From an uncultured Clostridia bacterium (GTDB lineage: Bacteria > Bacillota > Clostridia > Christensenellales > UBA1242), in NCBI GenBank assembly GCA_937907645.1, contig CALCWV010000008.1:1-17039 (forward strand): a stretch of DNA of 17,039 bases, read 5' to 3'. The notes under the pieces were generated by a model. It was given only the letters and a program-made list of their open reading frames with translations, searched no databases and was not told where the DNA came from. This document shows, one piece after another, positions 13,931 through 17,039 of this stretch. A program made the translations under genes and the position numbers. Positions within the stretch are counted from its first letter, which is position 1; the number at the start of each line of letters is the position of its first letter.

Positions 13931-15103
13931 TTAAATTTCTTGTAAACTGAATGTTAAGTTAATTGTTTCCCCATTAGAACCAGTTAAAGTAACCTTAAAT
14001 CCTGCTTCAGTTACTTGATAGAGTCTGTAGTTTACTGATCCTTCTCCTGAGTTATTTGTTGAAAGAATATATGTCTCAGATGTTTGATCCCATGCAGCAT
14101 TCAATTTTGAAGGTTCTAAATTATTCCAACTTGAGTTGCCATAGGCTTGATTATCATCGGCAATTGTTATAGCCCCATATGTCATTTGAAGTTTTAAAAC
14201 ATTGTCTTCTTTTACAAATCTTGCCCAGAAATAGCAAGCCTCTGGAACTGTTCCTGATGTTGGAACGTTTACTTGGTTTGATTTATAAACTTTACTTGTG
14301 CTTACTGGGCTTGCAGGAGCGTTTTTCAAAGTCATTTTTGTCATATTAAGAGTAAGATGAACTGCATCCATATTTTGTGATCCAACTGTGAAAGCATCTC
14401 TGTCCATTTTTAATTGGAATGAGCCTTCTGTTACGTTGTTAAAAGTATATTTCATTGCTGGATAAGTTGAATCTTCTTCGCTGTAGCTAAGTGTCCAAGA
14501 TTCTGTGTTAACATCAAAATTTGCAGTCATTTTTCCTGCTCCAAGAAGAAGTCCTGATGCGTTAGTTACTGTATCCCAAACTACAGAGTCATATACATAG
14601 TTTGAATCAGCGTCATTTGCACTTGCTCCTATAGCTTTGAAATATAAATCTTCTCCAAGATAGTTAAATCTAACATAAGCGTACTGACTTTCGCCTGTAG
14701 ATGGATTTGTGAGTGTCCCTGATTTATATACCTTATTTGTGCTTACATCTGGTTTTGTTGGGAGCTCATTTACTGTATAGTTAATTATAAGAGTTTCACC
14801 CTCGTATGTAACAATCATGTTTCTGTTTCCAGCACTTGTTGTTGTAAAGCCTGAAATCATTCCTTCTGTTACAGCAATTTGTGTTGTTTTGCCATCCTTT
14901 GTATAGTTCAAAATTCCGCCTGTAACATCCAAATCCTGTCCTACATAATATGTTGTATCAAAATTTGTGTGAATTGAAAGACCATCTTTTTGTGTAGTCT
15001 CACCTGGTGTATTTCCATTTCCACCACCACATGCTGTAAGCAATCCTGCTCCAGCGAGTGCTAAACCAATTCCTAGTGCAGCTGCTAAAACTCTTTTCTT
15101 CAT
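13931..15103 (-). CDS. Surface lipoprotein with a Big_3-type Ig-like domain and two tandem modules
   Basis: A 390-residue predicted lipoprotein. The signal peptide begins MKKRVLAAALGIGLA and ends in the lipobox LLTAC, with Cys25 as lipidated residue, followed by a Gly/Asn/Thr linker. Residues 42-112 match the pattern of bacterial Ig-like group 3 domains: 'Y-x-VGQDLDVTGG..N', 'T..MISGF.T..AG', 'VTYEG'. Two homologous modules follow, at about 119-262 and 267-390, each opening with VST-N/S-KVYKS and an aromatic 'ARF' or 'VRF' strand; I do not recognise this module. An in-frame ATG 35 codons upstream (15208) exists but lacks a ribosome binding site, whereas the ATG at 15103 has GGGAGG and a proper signal peptide. 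A two-promoter region with a CCAG tandem repeat lies upstream. Role: surface binding or adhesion, inferred only. Confidence 0.8.
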   Translation of the reverse strand: MKKRVLAAALGIGLALAGAGLLTACGGGNGNTPGETTQKDGLSIHTNFDTTYYVGQDLDVTGGILNYTKDGKTTQIAVTEGMISGFTTTSAGNRNMIVTYEGETLIINYTVNELPTKPDVSTNKVYKSGTLTNPSTGESQYAYVRFNYLGEDLYFKAIGASANDADSNYVYDSVVWDTVTNASGLLLGAGKMTANFDVNTESWTLSYSEEDSTYPAMKYTFNNVTEGSFQLKMDRDAFTVGSQNMDAVHLTLNMTKMTLKNAPASPVSTSKVYKSNQVNVPTSGTVPEACYFWARFVKEDNVLKLQMTYGAITIADDNQAYGNSSWNNLEPSKLNAAWDQTSETYILSTNNSGEGSVNYRLYQVTEAGFKVTLTGSNGETINLTFSLQEI

Positions 15104-15159
15104 TTTTCCTCCCTTTAGTGGATAACTTTTATGCGTTCTCTTCTTTTTTATCCAAAAAT

Positions 15160-15193
15160 AGTATATCACCAGCCAGCCAGCCAGCCCTGTCAA
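15160..15193 (-). promoter_or_regulatory. Lipoprotein promoter P2 with a tetranucleotide repeat in its spacer
   Basis: Minus strand: perfect TTGACA (15193-15188) and TATACT (15165-15160), the latter preceded by TG one base upstream (extended -10). The spacer is 22 bp and contains four CCAG units plus CC (15169-15186, plus strand). An ideal 17-18 bp spacer would result from three units. Predicted start near 15153, leader about 50 bases. Confidence 0.6.
15169..15186. repeat. Tetranucleotide microsatellite (CCAG)4CC
   Basis: Four perfect tandem CCAG units followed by CC (GGCT/CTGG on the coding strand). It is GC-rich within AT-rich flanks and lies wholly inside the -35/-10 spacer of promoter P2. 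Short tandem repeats of this kind change copy number by slipped-strand mispairing. Confidence 0.95.
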
Positions 15194-15284
15194 GCAATTT
15201 TTAAACATTTTTTTAGACTTTTTATTTGCCTTGCTTGTGGAAAACTTTGATTTCTGCTTGGTGCGTATTTCATTATCTAATATT

Positions 15285-15314
15285 ATTATAACATTTGCTT
15301 CTTTCCTTAATCAA
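15285..15314 (-). promoter_or_regulatory. Lipoprotein promoter P1
   Basis: Minus strand: TTGATT (15314-15309), an 18-base spacer, perfect TATAAT (15290-15285) with an extended TG. Predicted start near 15278, giving a leader of about 175 bases that runs through the P2 region. The repeat-containing promoter is therefore probably a second, inner promoter. Confidence 0.7.
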
Positions 15315-15393
15315 GTTTTTTTTGAATAATGTAGAAAAGATTTTAGACAAAAGATTGAGAGCAAGAGGATAAATTTTCAAAATCTTAATCAAC

Positions 15394-15419
15394 AAAAAAG
15401 GATAATATAATGATTATCC
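15394..15419 (-). terminator. Intrinsic terminator downstream of ypeB and the structured region
   Basis: On the minus strand GGATAAT / ATTATCC (stem arms 15419-15413 and 15406-15400, 6-base loop) is followed by TTTTTT. It is the first clear minus-strand terminator after ypeB, about 490 bases beyond its stop, so the whole structured region would be in the ypeB 3' untranslated transcript or be the end of a separate RNA. Confidence 0.75.
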
Positions 15420-15439
15420 TCTTTCAATGTATTATGGCA

Positions 15440-15549
15440 GTAAAAAGAAAGAGATTTTTCTTGAATTTTCTTCGTTCAAGGTTCCCGATAGAGGTTCCTT
15501 ATCGGTGGTTGTTAAACGGAGAAAAGTCTGAAAAATAATTTCTTTTTAC
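15440..15549. repeat. Long rod-like imperfect hairpin, about 110 nt
   Basis: Nested complementary arms: GTAAAAAGAAA (15440-15450) with TTTCTTTTTAC (15539-15549); ATTTTTC (15454-15460) with GAAAAAT (15530-15536); TTTTCTTCGTTCAA (15466-15479) with the segment 15509-15525, using one G-T pair and small bulges; and a terminal stem CCGATA (15485-15490) with TATCGG (15500-15505). No coding frame of note crosses it. Confidence 0.6.
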
Positions 15550-15555
15550 GGTGTT

Positions 15556-15587
15556 AACTAGGCAAGCCCCATAAGGGCGCGCCAGTT
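15556..15587. repeat. GC-rich hairpin adjoining the rod hairpin
   Basis: AACT-a-GGC-aa-GCCC, loop CATAA, GGGC-gc-GCC-AGTT: arms 15556-15569 and 15575-15587 pair with two small internal loops. It stands between the long rod hairpin and the first 75-bp repeat copy, and is strikingly GC-rich for this region. Confidence 0.6.
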
Positions 15588-15592
15588 TTAAG

Positions 15593-15667
15593 GCTCGACG
15601 TTCGCCACTGGAATGAGTTTAGTTTCCTAAATGATTTTCAGGGGCGGACGGCAGTAAACGCAGTCCT
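15593..15667. repeat. 75-bp direct repeat, copy A
   Basis: Identical over 75 bp to 15784-15858. It starts GCTCGACGTTCGCC and ends CGCAGTCCT. It folds internally: CGCC pairs with GGCG, CTG with CAG, TTTAG with CTAAA, and GGAC with GTCC at the 3' side. Its last bases start another hairpin, CCTTATTT (15665-15672) with AAATAAGG (15697-15704). Confidence 0.93.
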
Positions 15668-15715
15668 TATTTATTCAAAGAATTCAATAAGACAAAAAAT
15701 AAGGCGAGGCGCTAG

Positions 15716-15735
15716 GCTCGACGTTCGATTGAACG
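15716..15735. repeat. Partial third copy of the repeat head
   Basis: The first 12 bases of the 75-bp repeat, GCTCGACGTTCG, recur here but then form a short hairpin, CGTTC-GATT-GAACG, instead of continuing. The bases before it (AATAAGACAAAAAA at 15686-15699) also resemble those before copy B, so this looks like a degenerate unit of the same array. Confidence 0.6.
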
Positions 15736-15753
15736 AGGCTCTATAAGAATCTC

Positions 15754-15881
15754 AAATAAGACAAAAAAAGCGAGCAGGACAAAGCTCGACGTTCGCCACT
15801 GGAATGAGTTTAGTTTCCTAAATGATTTTCAGGGGCGGACGGCAGTAAACGCAGTCCTGCGACGCTTTTTTTGTCTTATTT
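15754..15881. repeat. Inverted-arm element enclosing copy B of the 75-bp repeat, abutting the ypeB stop
   Basis: Outer arms AAATAAGACAAAAAAAGCG (15754-15772) and CGCTTTTTTTGTCTTATTT (15863-15881) are perfect 19-bp reverse complements. GCAGGAC (15774-15780) and GTCCTGC (15854-15860) extend the stem by 7 bp after a small bulge. The interior is copy B of the 75-bp repeat (15784-15858). The A- and T-tracts make the structure look like a terminator in both directions, with a large folded loop. It ends one base before the ypeB stop codon (15885-15883). Confidence 0.85.
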
Positions 15882-15882
15882 T

Positions 15883-17039
15883 TTACATTAGTTTTGACCC
15901 ATCAGTAGTCTCCACAACCTTCAACACATTTTCTTGTACCCCTGTTTGTGCATTAATGTAGAAGTAGTAAGTTGAATCGTTTTTCTGACCAGCAAACTCA
16001 TAACATAAGACTTCTCTCGAATATTCAAGAGGAATAAGTGTTAAGTGGCCAACTTCAAAGTTGTAGGATGAAGGAAGATTAGCTTTCGCTTGTGATTCGG
16101 ATAGAGTCGCAGAAGGGAGTCTTCTGTTCACGTGATTTGTGAAGTATGTCATTGCGTCATAGCCGATAATTTCACCGGTTGACAGGTCGATTTTTACTTT
16201 GACTAAATCAGGATAAAGGATAATCCCTTTTTGCTTTGGAGCGATATTGAAATATCCATTGTTGTCTAGAGAATCTTTCCACACGCAAACGGCATCTTCA
16301 ATTCCGTTTTGTTTTGCAAACTCGACGGCTGCAGTTTCACTTTCGTCTAAATCTAGTTTAGCTAAATATGTTGAATTGCACGCTCCACTAACTGTAATTA
16401 AGTGCCCACCAATTTTAGAAATCTGTGCATATAGCGTGTTTCCGAATTTAGTCATAACCTTGAATGTATAAGTTTCCACTCGTCCATTGACTTCGTTAGA
16501 GAACTCGCAAGACTTTGCTTCTTTGAAGATGTTTTGAACGATTTTCAGTGCATCTTCTTTCGATACTTCGTTGCCGTTTAAACCTTTGATATCAACATTT
16601 GTTTGTGAATCTGAGAATGGTCCGTCGTAGATCATTGTTGGATAATCGACGTCATCATTTTTGATTTTATTAATCCTAATTGTGAACGCATTTAGATTTC
16701 CGTCAGAAAGATCAAGGCTGTTTTGTAAGATAGAATAATTTTCCCTTGTTTCAACAATGAATTTATCGATTTCACCTTTCATATCCGTCATAGCATCACG
16801 GATGTTTGAAAGCGTTTCTTTTTCTTCTGCCGAAAGCTTTGTTCCTTTCGCAAGCTTCTTCGCTAAGGTGTCTGTGTAGCCACCCACTTGATTTATGAAT
16901 TTAACGCTATCTGAAAAACTTCCTTCAGAAATTGGAAGACCTGCAATACTTTGCTCTGCAAGTTCCGTGTTGTTTGAAACTTCAATCATGAGCTTGTTTT
17001 GTAAATCGGTGTTGTCTGTCGCTAAGATTTTTCCGAGCT
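15883..17039 (-). CDS. ypeB: Germination protein YpeB, C-terminal part (runs off the right edge)
   Basis: Visible are 384 residues of an open frame that continues past the window edge; the ATG at 16989 is internal, since the 16 codons before it are open and of the same character. YpeB works with the spore cortex-lytic enzyme SleB, whose stability and assembly in the spore depend on it. The N-terminal part seen is helical (Leu/Glu/Lys-rich, about the first 110 residues). The C-terminal half has PepSY-like segments: EVSKEDALKIVQNIFKEA, a middle unit with ESETAAVEFAKQNGI, and a last unit ending FYINAQTGVQENVLKVV. The length fits the roughly 450-residue family. The N-terminal membrane anchor and any sleB neighbour lie outside. 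The stop abuts the inverted-arm element. Confidence 0.87.
   Translation of the reverse strand, partial: LGKILATDNTDLQNKLMIEVSNNTELAEQSIAGLPISEGSFSDSVKFINQVGGYTDTLAKKLAKGTKLSAEEKETLSNIRDAMTDMKGEIDKFIVETRENYSILQNSLDLSDGNLNAFTIRINKIKNDDVDYPTMIYDGPFSDSQTNVDIKGLNGNEVSKEDALKIVQNIFKEAKSCEFSNEVNGRVETYTFKVMTKFGNTLYAQISKIGGHLITVSGACNSTYLAKLDLDESETAAVEFAKQNGIEDAVCVWKDSLDNNGYFNIAPKQKGIILYPDLVKVKIDLSTGEIIGYDAMTYFTNHVNRRLPSATLSESQAKANLPSSYNFEVGHLTLIPLEYSREVLCYEFAGQKNDSTYYFYINAQTGVQENVLKVVETTDGSKLM

Noticed and set aside
15104..15208. In-frame N-terminal extension of the lipoprotein, in which the CCAG repeat would cause translational frameshift variation
   Set aside because: The upstream ATG has no ribosome binding site and would place 35 residues before a complete lipoprotein signal peptide. 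The repeat is better explained as a promoter spacer.
15593..15881. CRISPR array
   Set aside because: There are only two full 75-bp copies, too long and too widely spaced, with structured and related sequence between them instead of unique spacers, and no cas genes.

Overview
The window is AT-rich by inspection and looks like the chromosome of a low-GC, spore-forming Clostridia-type Firmicute. The evidence is a Gram-positive style mur/fts cluster, MurE with the DNPR motif of meso-diaminopimelate ligases, SpoVG, the germination protein YpeB, and GGAGG-type ribosome binding sites before most genes. I cannot place it to genus.

Layout. Positions 1-85 hold the N-terminus of an M20-type peptidase (minus strand), preceded by two hairpins. 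Positions 365-490 hold a stray copy of the 3' end of ftsW. Between it and the intact ftsW lies a two-gene cassette, an alpha/beta hydrolase and a P-loop kinase-like protein, with its own near-consensus promoter. Positions 1930-10094 are one compact minus-strand operon, in transcription order: alpha/beta hydrolase, murF, ddl, murE, mraY, murD, ftsW. This set covers D-Ala-D-Ala synthesis, the D-Glu, diaminopimelate and D-Ala-D-Ala additions to the UDP-MurNAc peptide, transfer to the lipid carrier, and the septal SEDS polymerase. murG, murC and ftsQ, which commonly follow ftsW, are not in the window.

A divergent spoVG (plus strand, UUG start) follows, with a palindromic operator-like sequence over its probable promoter and a bidirectional terminator. 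Beyond it, still on the minus strand, are two surface proteins: a 1035-residue membrane-anchored GLUG-type beta-helix protein and a 390-residue lipoprotein with one Ig-like (Big_3-type) domain and two tandem copies of an unrecognised module. The right edge holds most of ypeB.

The most unusual content is non-coding. (1) The duplicated ftsW 3' end differs from the intact copy at 14 of 114 bases, 13 of them synonymous. This points to a formerly functional, diverged homologue and to an insertion or recombination at the ftsW end. (2) Four CCAG units lie exactly between the -35 and -10 of a lipoprotein promoter; losing one unit would change the spacer from 22 to 18 bp, a possible phase-variation switch. 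(3) A compact three-hairpin cloverleaf with a 14-bp closing stem overlaps the promoter and leader of the GLUG gene. (4) About 440 bp between ypeB and its terminator consists of nested hairpins and a perfect 75-bp duplication, one copy enclosed by 26-bp inverted arms that end 1 bp from the ypeB stop codon.
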